From contig JAFEGW010000001.1 of assembly GCA_018239715.1 (NCBI GenBank), positions 173,684 through 234,221 of the forward strand: a stretch of DNA of 60,538 bases. The letters run 5' to 3'. The notes under the pieces were generated by a model that was given only the letters and a program-made list of their open reading frames with translations, ran no database searches and was not told the origin of the DNA. Both the position numbers and the translations under genes were made by a program. This document shows positions 46,257 to 54,891 of the stretch, piece after piece (the first letter of the stretch is position 1; each line of letters begins with the position of its first letter). The stretch comes from Verrucomicrobiota bacterium. GTDB lineage: Bacteria > Chlamydiota > Chlamydiia > Chlamydiales > Rhabdochlamydiaceae.

Positions 46257-46883
46257 ATGTCCGTCATTAGCGTTGCGACTTCCCTGTTTTTTGTTTTGAA
46301 CTCTTTGGGAGTCATCCCATTTTTTGTCGGGATTTTGAGCAGCTACCCTGTCCATCGTCAGAGAAAAATCATCCTCCGTGAAATGCTCATCGCTCTAGGG
46401 ATCTTGGTCTGCTTCAACTTCTTCGGCAATCAAATTCTACATGTTTTAGGTATCGATCATTGCGTAGTGGGAATCGCTGGAGGCACCCTGCTATTCTTGA
46501 TTGCCCTCAGTATGATTTTCCCCAAGAAGAATCACCTGAAAGTCCCCAACCGGGAACCGTTTATCTTTCCTCTTGCTATTCCTGCCGTCGCCGGCCCTGG
46601 CGCGATTACGGCGGTCATGATCTATTCTCAGCAGGCTCCGAATGCGGCCTGGATGCTCCTGCCGATCGGCCTGGCTTGGCTTTGCTCCACGCTCATTCTC
46701 TTAGCTTCCTCGAATATCAAACTGTTCCTCGGTCAGAAGGGTCTCATCGCCTGTGAAAGACTTGGAGGAATGGTGATCTCCTTGATCGCTGTGCAGATGT
46801 TCACTACAGGCATCATGGGGCTTGTCGAAAAGAACGGCCTCAACCAGTGTTCGTTAGAAAACCAGAAGCACGCAAAGAAATAA
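46257..46883 (+). CDS. MarC/YhgN family inner-membrane protein
   Basis: The start is placed at 46257, which has GGAGAG five bases upstream. The frame opens at 46245. The 208-residue protein has about six membrane helices. It has the family text LFFVLNSLGVIPFFVGIL near the start and FPLAIPAVAGPGAITAVM near residue 100. MarC proteins are conserved but their function is unsettled. A yhgN-like gene exists in Chlamydia. The 3' end overlaps radC by 44 bases, convergent. Confidence 0.85.
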   Translation: MSVISVATSLFFVLNSLGVIPFFVGILSSYPVHRQRKIILREMLIALGILVCFNFFGNQILHVLGIDHCVVGIAGGTLLFLIALSMIFPKKNHLKVPNREPFIFPLAIPAVAGPGAITAVMIYSQQAPNAAWMLLPIGLAWLCSTLILLASSNIKLFLGQKGLIACERLGGMVISLIAVQMFTTGIMGLVEKNGLNQCSLENQKHAKK

Positions 46884-47523
46884 AAGAACTTGCTCCGATG
46901 ATCAGATGGTCATCGAGATGGATTCCCATGATCCGGCTTGAGCGGATTAAATGCCTGGTGAGCTCTAAATCGGCTGCTGAAGGGGTGGGATCACCGCTAG
47001 GATGATTATGAGCTAAAATTAAACTGCTGGCCTTGTGCCTCACGGCCGGAAAAAAAATCTCCCGCGGATGGACTAATACATCCGAAAGAGTCCCGATCGA
47101 GACTTTTTCGAGAGTTATCAACCTCCCCTTCACATCCTTGAGAATGACCATGAGCATCTCCTGCTTTTGATGGGCAAGGTCATGCCGGACGAGTTCATAA
47201 GCTTCTTGAGCTTCGATAGGCCAAGAAGCCGTGAAAGTTTTTTGCGAGGTTTTAAGAGCAATGCCAAAGGCAGCCTTCAATTGGATCGCTTTGGCCTTTC
47301 CAATGCCTTTCACTTCCATGAGTTCTTCGATCGAAGCTCCCAGAAGATTTGCCAAGGAACCAAAGCGGGCGACAATTTCATGGGCGAGCTCCAGCACCGA
47401 TTTATCTTTGGTCCCTGTGGTGAGCAAAATAGCGAGAAGCTCAGCCAAAGAAAGAGCCTCTGGCCCCACATGAAGAAGCCGCTCGCGGGGACGCTCATGG
47501 GCTGGCAGGTTACGCAAATTCAT
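46840..47523 (-). CDS. radC: RadC family JAMM-motif protein
   Basis: The 227-residue protein has an N-terminal HhH segment (LMEVKGIGKAKAIQLKAA, about 67-84) and a C-terminal MPN/JAB domain. The metal motif ILAHNHPSGDPTPSAAD lies near residue 169-185. The family is named RadC but its cellular role is unclear. All metal ligands are present. It overlaps the hflX 3' end by 14 bases. Confidence 0.9.
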   Translation of the reverse strand: MNLRNLPAHERPRERLLHVGPEALSLAELLAILLTTGTKDKSVLELAHEIVARFGSLANLLGASIEELMEVKGIGKAKAIQLKAAFGIALKTSQKTFTASWPIEAQEAYELVRHDLAHQKQEMLMVILKDVKGRLITLEKVSIGTLSDVLVHPREIFFPAVRHKASSLILAHNHPSGDPTPSAADLELTRHLIRSSRIMGIHLDDHLIIGASSFISLRASGFLTNTG

Positions 47524-48808
47524 AAACGAAAGGTTTGACTTTAGATTCTAAACGGCTGGGAATCTCCACCTGAATCAAAATATCATTGTCTTCATAATCG
47601 CATTGAATCACTTTTCCCTCGCGCATCAGCTCGCTGACAAGAGAGTAGTGGCTTTGAGGGACGCGCAGACGGTAGGTTTTTCGCAGGGCTCCGATTTCCT
47701 GGATCATCAGCTCCATCAAATGATCAAAACCTTGCCCTGTCAGAGCCGAGATTTGAACAGTCTTAGGATATTTCATGCGGAACCGATGCAAGATGCCAGG
47801 ATCTTGACAGGCATCGATCTTATTGAGCACGGTGATGATCGGCCGCTGCTCGGCTTTCATCTCTTTGAGAACATGCATTGTGGCCTCGGCCTGCAGCTCA
47901 GCCATCGGATTGCTGACGTCGACGAGGTGAAGCAAGATATCCGTATGGACTGCCTCTTCCAAAGTGCTTTTAAAAGCCGCGACAAGCATGTGCGGAATTT
48001 TCCGGATGAATCCCACTGTGTCGACAAGCAAAATCTCCTGCCGGTTGGGCAGGATAAATTTTCTCGTGGTGGTATCGAGAGTAGCAAAGAGCTTATCTTC
48101 GACAAAGACATCGGCTTTGGTCAGAGCGTTCAGAAGGGTCGATTTGCCTGCATTCGTATACCCGACGATTGCAAATGTCGGGATGCCGGTGCGCACCCTT
48201 TGGCGTCGCTGAGTTTCCCGCTGTTTTTCGATTTCAGCAATCTCTTTCTGCAGCTGGACTACTCTTCTTTTCAAAAGCCGGCGGTCGATCTCAATTTGAG
48301 TCTCCCCTTCACCGCGTAAATAAGCGCCGCCGCCGCTGCCTCCTCCAGTTCCTGCCTGCCGGGAAAGGTGCGTCCATAGTCTTTTTAAACGAGGCTGTTG
48401 ATATTTGACCTTGGCAAGCTCGATCTGCAGCCGAGCTTCGCGTGTTTGCGCTCTCTGGGCAAAAACCTCGATGATCAGCTCGGTCCTGTCGATAACAGGA
48501 CGCTGAAAGAATTTTTCCAAGTTCCGCTGTTGATTGGGAGTGATTTCATCATCGAACAATATGATATCGGCCCCAAGCTCATCAGCTTGGGTTAAGACCT
48601 CACTCAATTTGCCGCTGCCGAGAAAAGTTCCGGCATCGATTTTTTTGATCGGAGAGGCGACTTTTCCGACGGACGTCAGTCCATAGGTTTCACAGAGCCT
48701 CTCTAATTCCCCTAAAAAATCTTCACACCCCTGCTTGTCTTTGGTGGAGGTGTAAGCGCCCAGAAGGAGGGCCGTTTTGGCATTTTTAAAATTATTTTCA
48801 TCCAACAT
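47510..48808 (-). CDS. hflX: ribosome-splitting GTPase HflX
   Basis: HflX splits stalled or heat-damaged ribosomes. The likely start is MLDENNFKNAKTALLLG at 48808. Translation from the open frame at 48865 would run into the neighbouring gene. The 432-residue protein has the HflX N-terminal domain with FFQRPVIDRTELIIEVFAQRAQTREARLQ-type text. GSGGGAYLRGEGETQIEID and the G domain follow: GYTNAGKSTLLN, DTVGFIRKIPH and NKID. It overlaps the upstream hydrolase gene by 11 bases, the hflX-phnP order of Chlamydia. Confidence 0.94.
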   Translation of the reverse strand: MLDENNFKNAKTALLLGAYTSTKDKQGCEDFLGELERLCETYGLTSVGKVASPIKKIDAGTFLGSGKLSEVLTQADELGADIILFDDEITPNQQRNLEKFFQRPVIDRTELIIEVFAQRAQTREARLQIELAKVKYQQPRLKRLWTHLSRQAGTGGGSGGGAYLRGEGETQIEIDRRLLKRRVVQLQKEIAEIEKQRETQRRQRVRTGIPTFAIVGYTNAGKSTLLNALTKADVFVEDKLFATLDTTTRKFILPNRQEILLVDTVGFIRKIPHMLVAAFKSTLEEAVHTDILLHLVDVSNPMAELQAEATMHVLKEMKAEQRPIITVLNKIDACQDPGILHRFRMKYPKTVQISALTGQGFDHLMELMIQEIGALRKTYRLRVPQSHYSLVSELMREGKVIQCDYEDNDILIQVEIPSRLESKVKPFVYEFA

Positions 48809-49586
48809 CGATCGGAATCTCCAGTCCGTCGTAGGCCAACTTGACACCGGCAGGCAGCTGTGCACCTACGGCTTCATGATCAAGCTCATGGGCAATATGG
48901 GAAAACCATGTTTGCCTTGCTCCCACTTTAGCAGCAAAAGCCAGGGCCTCTTCCATACTCAAATGCGCCGGCGACGAGGTATATCTTAGCGCGCTCATGA
49001 CCAAGACTTCAACTCCTTTCAGCGCCTCATAAATTTCCGGAGGAAAATGTTTGAGGTCCATGACATAGGCAAACCTGCCCAGACGGTAGCCTGTGACTTT
49101 CATGCCCCCTTGCTCAAAGGTCATGATCTGCCAACGATGCCCTGCGAACATCTCCGTGCCGAAATCATCCTGGATCACTTGAAATTGAAAGCGCGTTCCC
49201 CCCATGACATCATCGCTGGATTTATTGAAAAAATAAGGAGTTCGAGCTTTGATCTCCTCATAAGACTCTCGAGAAAGAAGGCAGGGAAGTGTTTTTTTAT
49301 GCAAAAAATAATAGACACGGAGGTCATCAAGGCCGGCAATATGGTCGAAATGGGTATGGGTAATCAAGACGCCGTCCAGCCGTTCCAACCCCGCCTTTAA
49401 AGCCTGCTGCCTGAGGTCGGGTCCTGCATCGATTAAAAACCGTTCATCTCCCAGTTTTAAAAGTCCTGAAGGCCTTAAGCGATGATCATGGGGATTTTTG
49501 GAAGTGCAGACGGTGCAGTGGCACGTCATGACGGGAGTACCCATCGAAGCTCCGGTTCCTAAAAAAAGAAAAGAATTTTTCATCAT
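48798..49586 (-). CDS. metallo-beta-lactamase fold hydrolase (PhnP-like)
   Basis: The start is placed at 49586 (MMKNSFLFLGTGASMGTPV), with GGAAGAGA upstream. The frame is open further but that text is unlikely to be translated. The 262-residue protein has the PhnP-type N-terminal C.C..C (CHCTVC) and the zinc motif HTHFDHIAGLDDLR. Further metal ligands follow at about GHRW and VMDLKH. In Chlamydia the neighbouring gene is called phnP, but the substrate (cyclic phosphate diester) is not proven here. Confidence 0.85.
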   Translation of the reverse strand: MMKNSFLFLGTGASMGTPVMTCHCTVCTSKNPHDHRLRPSGLLKLGDERFLIDAGPDLRQQALKAGLERLDGVLITHTHFDHIAGLDDLRVYYFLHKKTLPCLLSRESYEEIKARTPYFFNKSSDDVMGGTRFQFQVIQDDFGTEMFAGHRWQIMTFEQGGMKVTGYRLGRFAYVMDLKHFPPEIYEALKGVEVLVMSALRYTSSPAHLSMEEALAFAAKVGARQTWFSHIAHELDHEAVGAQLPAGVKLAYDGLEIPIDVG

Positions 49587-49771
49587 AGGGTTGTCTCTTC
49601 CGGCTGAGTCATCGGCCATCCGCTCATCCGCTGCCAAAAAGCAGTTTTAGGCAAGGGATGGATACGGCCTTTTAAAGACGGCCTTTCTTGCTGGATGTAC
49701 GGCTCTTTTATCTTCATGCTTTTCTGCTTTATCGGCACGATGATTCTATCTTTAAAAAGATTTTTAGGCAT
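49583..49771 (-). CDS. possible small basic protein upstream of the phnP-like gene
   Basis: The 62-codon frame (MPKNLFKDRIIVPIKQKSMK...) ends in a TGA that overlaps the phnP-like start (ATGA), which is what a real, coupled gene would show. It is basic and Pro-rich with no hydrophobic part. Its ATG lies exactly at the edge of the inverted-repeat element, so any ribosome-binding site would come from that element (AGGATAGGTTC before the ATG). No family is recognised. Confidence 0.35.
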   Translation of the reverse strand: MPKNLFKDRIIVPIKQKSMKIKEPYIQQERPSLKGRIHPLPKTAFWQRMSGWPMTQPEETTL

Positions 49772-49928
49772 GAACCTATCCTAGTAAAATTTTCGCAGGG
49801 GTGCTGCGTCCAAGCAGTTATTACAAAGGGGGTCGGTATAACTTAATACAAACCCCCCTTGTAATAATTTAGCCGCCGGAGCTTTCAATGCAGCCCCCCT
49901 TGCGAAAATTTTACTAGGATAGGTTCAT
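49770..49928. repeat. 159-bp nested inverted-repeat element, MITE-like or structured RNA
   Basis: The outer arms are 28 bases long and identical: 49770-49797 and the complement of 49901-49928, reading ATGAACCTATCCTAGTAAAA and on. They continue with GGGGTGCTGC against GGGGGGCTGC (to 49807 and from 49890). Inside lies a second inverted repeat, TTATTACAAAGGGGGT (49818-49833) against the complement of 49852-49867. No coding frame or target-site duplication is seen. The whole can fold into one long stem with side stems. Confidence 0.8.
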
Positions 49929-49979
49929 AAGCTGGGATCCTACTTGGCAGAAAAATTTATCTCAAGTATTCATGAAGGC

Positions 49980-50480
49980 ATGTCACTCACAAAATATAAA
50001 TCCAAAAGAAACCTCAAGGTCTCGAAAGAACCTCGGGGCAGAGTCAGGAAAAAAAAGAGCTTCGAGCTGATCTTTGTTATCCAAAAGCACCATGCCCGCA
50101 GTTTGCATTACGATTTCAGGCTCGAAGTGGAAGGTGTGTTAAAAAGCTGGGCTATCCCGAAAGGGCCTTCCCGCGATCCTCAAGTGAAACGGCTGGCTAT
50201 TAGGGTCGAAGACCACCCTTATGCTTACAAGGACTTTGAAGGCGAGATCCCTTCAGGTTACGGAGCGGGAACAGTGAAAATTTGGGACCACGGCACTTAC
50301 TCTGTCGATGGCGCTGATGCTAAAGAGTCTGAGAAACTGATTAAAGAAGGTCTCCGCAAGGGATCGCTCCATTTTTTTTTGAAGGGGAAAAAACTCAAAG
50401 GCGAATTTTCTCTGATCCGTATGAAAACTCTGAAAGAAAACCAGTGGCTCTTTATGAAAAAAGGAAAGCATCCTCTTTAG
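49980..50480 (+). CDS. stand-alone LigD-type 3'-phosphoesterase domain
   Basis: The likely start is the ATG at 49980 (MSLTKYKSKRNLKVSKEPRG), which matches the usual LigD beginning. An open frame from a TTG at 49944 runs into the repeat element. The 166-residue protein has FVIQKHHARSLHYDFRLEVEGVLKSWAIPKGPS (metal and catalytic His, Asp and Arg), VEDHPYAYKDFEGEIP and YGAGTVKIWD. It removes 3'-phosphate or ribonucleotide ends before non-homologous end joining. No ligase or polymerase domain is attached, and no ku gene is seen in the window. Confidence 0.85.
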   Translation: MSLTKYKSKRNLKVSKEPRGRVRKKKSFELIFVIQKHHARSLHYDFRLEVEGVLKSWAIPKGPSRDPQVKRLAIRVEDHPYAYKDFEGEIPSGYGAGTVKIWDHGTYSVDGADAKESEKLIKEGLRKGSLHFFLKGKKLKGEFSLIRMKTLKENQWLFMKKGKHPL

Positions 50481-50492
50481 AAAAGAGGATGC
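50468..50492 (+). terminator. hairpin terminator of the phosphoesterase gene
   Basis: An 11-bp perfect stem GCATCCTCTTT/AAAGAGGATGC with an AGA loop. The stop codon TAG lies in it. The T run after it is short (TTGTTGATT). Confidence 0.6.
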
Positions 50493-50499
50493 TTGTTGA

Positions 50500-51030
50500 T
50501 TATTTCATTTCATGACTCATATGCAGGGTTCTAAGGCTAAAAGCCAGTAGAGAAAATCCAAACCATATCAGATTGGCCCCTGTAATAGCAGCGGGCACCC
50601 AATAGGCGATTTCAGGCCAGCCTCTCCAAACAGCCAGAGCAATGATCCAAGACAGCACGCCATCCACAATAAACAATTGCCACCTTCGAATGGGAGATAG
50701 CTGATACCCTAAGATAAATTTCGCAACTCCTTCCACGACTAGAAAGAGTATTAAAGTCAAAGTCATCGATAAAATGCCTGCATCGGGATTAGCTAGAAAC
50801 CATCCCCCGCAAAAGACATACAGCAAGGCATTAAAAATATAGCCGCTGCGTGCCACAGTTAAATTGCTTTTAAAGATCCTGAGCGTTTGAACAAAACCTG
50901 CCGCAAGGAATGTCCAACCTAGTAAGGGCTCCAATCCCACTGTGAAATAACGAGGAGAAACAAAGGCAAAAACACCTAAGCACATCAATGCAAACGCTTC
51001 GAACATATAAATGAATCGGTAGTTGTTCAT
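50500..51030 (-). CDS. HdeD/DUF308-family membrane protein
   Basis: The 176-residue protein has six short membrane helices in pairs: FIYMFEAFALMCLGVFAF, LGWTFLAAGFVQTL, YIFNALLYVFCGGWFL and others. This is the DUF308 repeat pattern of HdeD-type proteins linked to acid resistance in enterobacteria. The start has an ideal GGAGGTGAAGT ribosome-binding site. A direct function is not claimed. The surrounding bases are AT-rich. Confidence 0.75.
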   Translation of the reverse strand: MNNYRFIYMFEAFALMCLGVFAFVSPRYFTVGLEPLLGWTFLAAGFVQTLRIFKSNLTVARSGYIFNALLYVFCGGWFLANPDAGILSMTLTLILFLVVEGVAKFILGYQLSPIRRWQLFIVDGVLSWIIALAVWRGWPEIAYWVPAAITGANLIWFGFSLLAFSLRTLHMSHEMK

Positions 51031-51100
51031 ACTTCACCTCCATGCCTACAATTTTAAAAATCTCATTAAAATTAAGTAAACAGAAAATAAACAAAAACAC

Positions 51101-51973
51101 TCAGATTGAAAGAGTTGAGAAAAGTTTCTTTCCTAACCAAGCATGATAAAGAAGACCTCGGGATCCAAGGGCAGTAACGACCCATGTTGTCGCATCCAGC
51201 TGCTCTAAGAGAGGGAAATAATGAGCAGGATTCGTCACACGAATGCCGGCGCGGCAATCGAGCACTTCAGTTTCGGGCTTTAAAAGAGCGATTGCCGTTT
51301 CTTTGCAGGGTCGTTCATCAATGAATTCCCGTTCATAGGTTGCGCCCCAATGACAGATCTTTTCAGAAGGCGTCATAGCTACATATCTTTTTGAGGAGAT
51401 GCTCCTTTCCAAGGTTTTTTCAAGAGCGCAAGCAAGAACTTGCCCTTTGACATAATTAATCTTCAGATGACGGCATTCAGCAAAATGCCGGATGCCGGCG
51501 CCGACTGCCAGCACCGTCAGATCAAAGCCGCTGAGCTGCTCTAGAGAATCGATTTTCTGCAGCTGGAGCTGAGCTCCCCTCTTCTGACAGGCCCTCCAAA
51601 GTCCTTCCAAATAAAGCTCAGGAAACACCGTGATGCCGGATTTAATTAAAAAGGTGCCATCGCTTAAACATTCCACATCGTCGCCTGCATCACACGGGCC
51701 GACCTTCAGAATACCGTTATATTGAGCGACAGGCTGGCCGAGCTCCTTTTCTGCCACCTTCAAGAGCTGGCGCGTTGCTTGGAGGGCTTCTTCTGCGTGC
51801 CAACTACGCCGCCCTTTTTCTCCCGGATAAGGATGCAAAAGTCCCGACGAAATTCCTGAAGCTCCTCCTCCAATTCCTTTTTGATCGAAAAGAACAACCT
51901 GAAATTTTTCGGATAAATAGTAGGCGGCGGCTAGACCTGCAAAGCCTGCCCCGATGAGGGCTATGCGTTTCAT
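51101..51973 (-). CDS. FAD-dependent oxidoreductase, MnmC oxidase-like
   Basis: The 290-residue protein has the FAD GxGxxG motif IGAGFAGLAAAYYL (7-20), then GGGASGISSGLLHPYPG. GATYERE near residue 206-212 and ALGSRGLLYHAWLG near the end follow. GASG...GLL.P and GSRGL are the marks of the FAD half of MnmC, which removes the carboxymethyl group of cmnm5U34 in tRNA. The methyltransferase half is missing, so it may be a stand-alone MnmC(o) or another DAO-family enzyme. It overlaps the next gene by 4 bases (ATGA). Confidence 0.75.
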   Translation of the reverse strand: MKRIALIGAGFAGLAAAYYLSEKFQVVLFDQKGIGGGASGISSGLLHPYPGEKGRRSWHAEEALQATRQLLKVAEKELGQPVAQYNGILKVGPCDAGDDVECLSDGTFLIKSGITVFPELYLEGLWRACQKRGAQLQLQKIDSLEQLSGFDLTVLAVGAGIRHFAECRHLKINYVKGQVLACALEKTLERSISSKRYVAMTPSEKICHWGATYEREFIDERPCKETAIALLKPETEVLDCRAGIRVTNPAHYFPLLEQLDATTWVVTALGSRGLLYHAWLGKKLFSTLSI

Positions 51974-52785
51974 TTTTTCACTCTTCGCTGGAGAAAAGCA
52001 AAACTTTCAGCGGCAAAGTTGAAGAAGAAGATCACAACGGGCGACAAAAGTGCAGCAAAAGGAATCATGATGAAAAACCACTGCAGCGAAATGGCCCAAG
52101 TCCGTTCCATCACGAAAAAAGACATCCCTGTCAATGTCGCTGCGAGCACCATAAAGCCCACGACGATCAGCAGCGGCATGAGCCCTAAAATCAGCAACAT
52201 TAGATGGATGAACGGCTGCCGCCAGATTTTGAGAAGCACCTCTTCGGCCAGTTCCCATCGCATGGTCGATTTTAAAGCCACGACAGGGGTTAGGAAAAAA
52301 AGAAGCAGCAAGGTCACAATACTCAAGAATAAAGATCCTAAGATCAGCAAGAAGGGGCCGAAGGATAAAAAGATACCCAGCATTTCTCCCACCGAGGGAA
52401 TGTGTTTGAGCAGATAAAAGACCCCTAAAACAAACCATAAGACGAGGTAGGCTGTGAGAATGGGTACAATCAAAGAAGCAATGCCGCCCATCAGGTGCCA
52501 CGACTGTCGCAGCGTCTTGTTGACCGATAATTTTTTTTCTTTGATTTCATCATGGTAAAGACGGATGAGCGGAACTCCGGCCGTCATTAGGATGCCAATG
52601 CAGAGAAATTCGGGAACAAAAGCAAAACTGGCTTGAGCCCAGGGATTGGCCCCGAGCCAAAATGTATGAGATAACACAATCGAGATCCCGCACAATATCA
52701 GCGCAGGAAAAAGGAAAAAGATTTTTTTGCGGGTATAGGAAAATTTTAAAGCCCGATTGAAAATCACCTCAATGTCTTGCCACAT
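51970..52785 (-). CDS. hypothetical multi-pass membrane protein
   Basis: This 271-residue protein has six likely membrane helices and an acidic/basic loop (RLYHDEIKEKKLSVNKTLRQSW) after the second. No family is recognised. It is coupled to the MnmC(o)-like gene by a 4-base overlap. Upstream, 52786-53038 (253 bases) holds no gene: it contains a short GAGGT/ACCTC hairpin (near 52994) but no clear promoter. Confidence 0.7.
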   Translation of the reverse strand: MWQDIEVIFNRALKFSYTRKKIFFLFPALILCGISIVLSHTFWLGANPWAQASFAFVPEFLCIGILMTAGVPLIRLYHDEIKEKKLSVNKTLRQSWHLMGGIASLIVPILTAYLVLWFVLGVFYLLKHIPSVGEMLGIFLSFGPFLLILGSLFLSIVTLLLLFFLTPVVALKSTMRWELAEEVLLKIWRQPFIHLMLLILGLMPLLIVVGFMVLAATLTGMSFFVMERTWAISLQWFFIMIPFAALLSPVVIFFFNFAAESFAFLQRRVKK

Positions 52786-53038
52786 AGACTGGCCATTTTC
52801 TCAAATCAGAACTTTGAAATCTAGTCCTCTGTCAATAAAATTTCGCTCATCTGGACTGTGTTAAAGTAAAGGTTCGTTGGCAGAAATCTCCAAGGAATAT
52901 CAACTCGAAGCTGAATAGGACAGAGATCGAATTTAGTGCACAATCGAGGCAGTGTTAAAAAAAAAATAAGGGAAGATCTGATCAAAGAGGTGACTACCTC
53001 CTCCTATAAAAACTCCTTTAACTATGTCTAGCGACAAG

Positions 53039-53521
53039 TTAAGACGATGAACGATTTCTAAGTAGATATTGCGAATGATCTATTTTCCCTTCCGGTTTTG
53101 GTCTACGACTTCCAGCTTCCCCGCTGTTTTTTTGTTCATGCTCTGATTTTTCGTTTAAGAGTAGAGCGGCCGTGACAAGTAATAAAGCGACATTTGCAGT
53201 AATATAAAATGAGTCCTTTATATCTATTGTTTGTTTTGAAGAGAGAAGAGGGGATATCGCTTTCAGGGTCCAATATCCAGTACCATTTACACCCGTTAAA
53301 GCTAAAATAAAACTCGAAATTTTAGCAACAAAACAGGACTTGGTTTTACTTCCAGCCGGCTCACCTGATCTTGCTTGAGAACTTGACAACGTAGCTTCGA
53401 GTTGATCTCCAAGCTTCCATCCTAAATAAGCTCCAGAGTAAGCACCTAGAAATGCAACTGGTAAGAGAGGCACATGAAGGATTTCACCTGGTATCTTGTT
53501 AAATAGATTTTGAATTGCCAT
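53039..53521 (-). CDS. hypothetical membrane protein
   Basis: This 160-residue protein is not recognised. It has a hydrophobic Gly-rich segment at about 16-37 (VPLLPVAFLGAYSGAYLGWKLG), a second at about 67-78 and a third at about 105-121 (FYITANVALLLVTAALLL). A long charged C-terminal tail follows. The start has AAGGA before the ATG and a good promoter. The paired hydrophobic segments with a polar tail are of the Inc-like type in Chlamydiota, but there is no sequence proof. The region is A/T-rich. Confidence 0.6.
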   Translation of the reverse strand: MAIQNLFNKIPGEILHVPLLPVAFLGAYSGAYLGWKLGDQLEATLSSSQARSGEPAGSKTKSCFVAKISSFILALTGVNGTGYWTLKAISPLLSSKQTIDIKDSFYITANVALLLVTAALLLNEKSEHEQKNSGEAGSRRPKPEGKIDHSQYLLRNRSSS

Positions 53522-53546
53522 ACTTCATCCTTTTTTGGTATAAATT

Positions 53547-53575
53547 ATTTTACCAAAGTCTTAAATATAAATCAA
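53547..53575 (-). promoter_or_regulatory. predicted promoter with overlapping palindrome (53039 gene)
   Basis: On the minus strand: TTGATT, 17 bases, TAAAAT. The inverted repeat TTTGGTA-N10-TACCAAA (53534-53557) overlaps the -10 and the start site, an operator-like position. Confidence 0.45.
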
Positions 53576-53727
53576 TATAATTACTAAAAATTGTTTTATT
53601 TCCTCTTCTTTAAAAAAAATATACTAACATAATTCAAAAATCGACAATTAGGCTATATCAACGATATAAACAGCTAATATCAAGGAACATAAAAGTTAAT
53701 ACTCTAATACGGAGCAAGAGTGCCTAT

Positions 53728-54891
53728 CTAAACTTTTGGACCGTTGTAAAGATATTTTGGACGGACGATCGGCGTCCCTTTGCCGCCGCGGGCCTCCAAA
53801 CGTTCGTAGACAATCTGACGCGCAATCCCCACAATCCTTGAAAGCCCAAAAAGGACCGTAAAATATTCAGGATAATCAAACCCTGCTGTGACGAGCAGTG
53901 TGCCCGAGATCGCATCAATATTGGGATGAGGATCAGATATTTTAGGATTTTCGGAGAGCACTTTGGTTCCTTCGCTTCTGAGTAAGAGAGCGATCTTGAC
54001 CAGCGGATGGGAAGGATAATGTTTTTTCAAGTAATCATAGACCACCAATGCTCTAGGATCTTCCACCCGAAGAACGGCATGGCCAAATCCGAAGACTAAT
54101 TTATTTGCCGCTAGACGGTCGCGGATCAGCTTTTCCACTTGAGAGGCAGTGGCATTTTCACCCACTTCTTTTACCACCTCCCTAAGAAATTCGAGACAAT
54201 CTTGATTAGCTCTTCCATGGCGAGGCCCTTCGAGGCCGCACATCGCTGCAGCCATCGATCCATACATGTCTTCTAAACCCGAAGCGACCGCTTTACCGAC
54301 AAATGTCGAAAGATTCCCTCCCCCGTGATCGTAGTGGACGATATTAAAAAGTCGAAAAGCTTCTGTGAGTTTTTGGAGATTCGCATGAGGGACTCGCACC
54401 ATGGCAGCGAAATTTTCCATGTAGCCGAGTTCAGGCTTAGGCTCAGGAGTTTTTCCCCATCCTGCATGGTGGTTGATGACCAGAGCGGCAAGATGCGGCA
54501 CCTTGGCAATCAAATCGAGACAATCTTCTCGGTAATCATCTTTTTTTTCGAGCATCCCCAGCATCAAAAGAGCTGCGGAAAACAGCTTCATCGGATGGCC
54601 TTTCTTGGGCAGCTTTTCAATCGCTTCTATGGTCTCGGGTTTCAGACGGGCCCGTTTGTTCATATCAGCAAAAAACCGATCGACTTCCTGACGGCTCCCC
54701 TGCTTCCCTTCCATCAGCAAATAGATCACCTCTTCCGGCCGCCAGTTTGCAAGCTCCGCTACAGGTCTACCAATATAGAAAAGCCCTTTCGTGGGATCGA
54801 CGGTGGAAGTCGGACAATAGCCGACAGGAAATCCCCTTAAACCGGTTTCCAACTGTTCTTTCGTAATCTGAAATAAAACTTCTTCTGTCAT
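53728..54891 (-). CDS. gltA: citrate synthase
   Basis: Citrate synthase condenses oxaloacetate and acetyl-CoA. The 387-residue protein has catalytic-site text [13 protein letters not shown] (active-site His), [14 protein letters not shown] and HPNIDAISG (active-site Asp), plus [18 protein letters not shown]. These lines resemble the mitochondrial and related dimeric enzymes more than the allosteric hexamer of E. coli. Chlamydiaceae lack this gene, while environmental chlamydiae keep a full TCA cycle. It overlaps mdh by 4 bases (ATGA). Confidence 0.93.
   Translation of the reverse strand: MTEEVLFQITKEQLETGLRGFPVGYCPTSTVDPTKGLFYIGRPVAELANWRPEEVIYLLMEGKQGSRQEVDRFFADMNKRARLKPETIEAIEKLPKKGHPMKLFSAALLMLGMLEKKDDYREDCLDLIAKVPHLAALVINHHAGWGKTPEPKPELGYMENFAAMVRVPHANLQKLTEAFRLFNIVHYDHGGGNLSTFVGKAVASGLEDMYGSMAAAMCGLEGPRHGRANQDCLEFLREVVKEVGENATASQVEKLIRDRLAANKLVFGFGHAVLRVEDPRALVVYDYLKKHYPSHPLVKIALLLRSEGTKVLSENPKISDPHPNIDAISGTLLVTAGFDYPEYFTVLFGLSRIVGIARQIVYERLEARGGKGTPIVRPKYLYNGPKV

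Noticed and set aside
49760-49940. Target-site duplication flanking the inverted-repeat element
   Set aside because: Bases outside the two arms do not match, so insertion by transposition is not shown directly.
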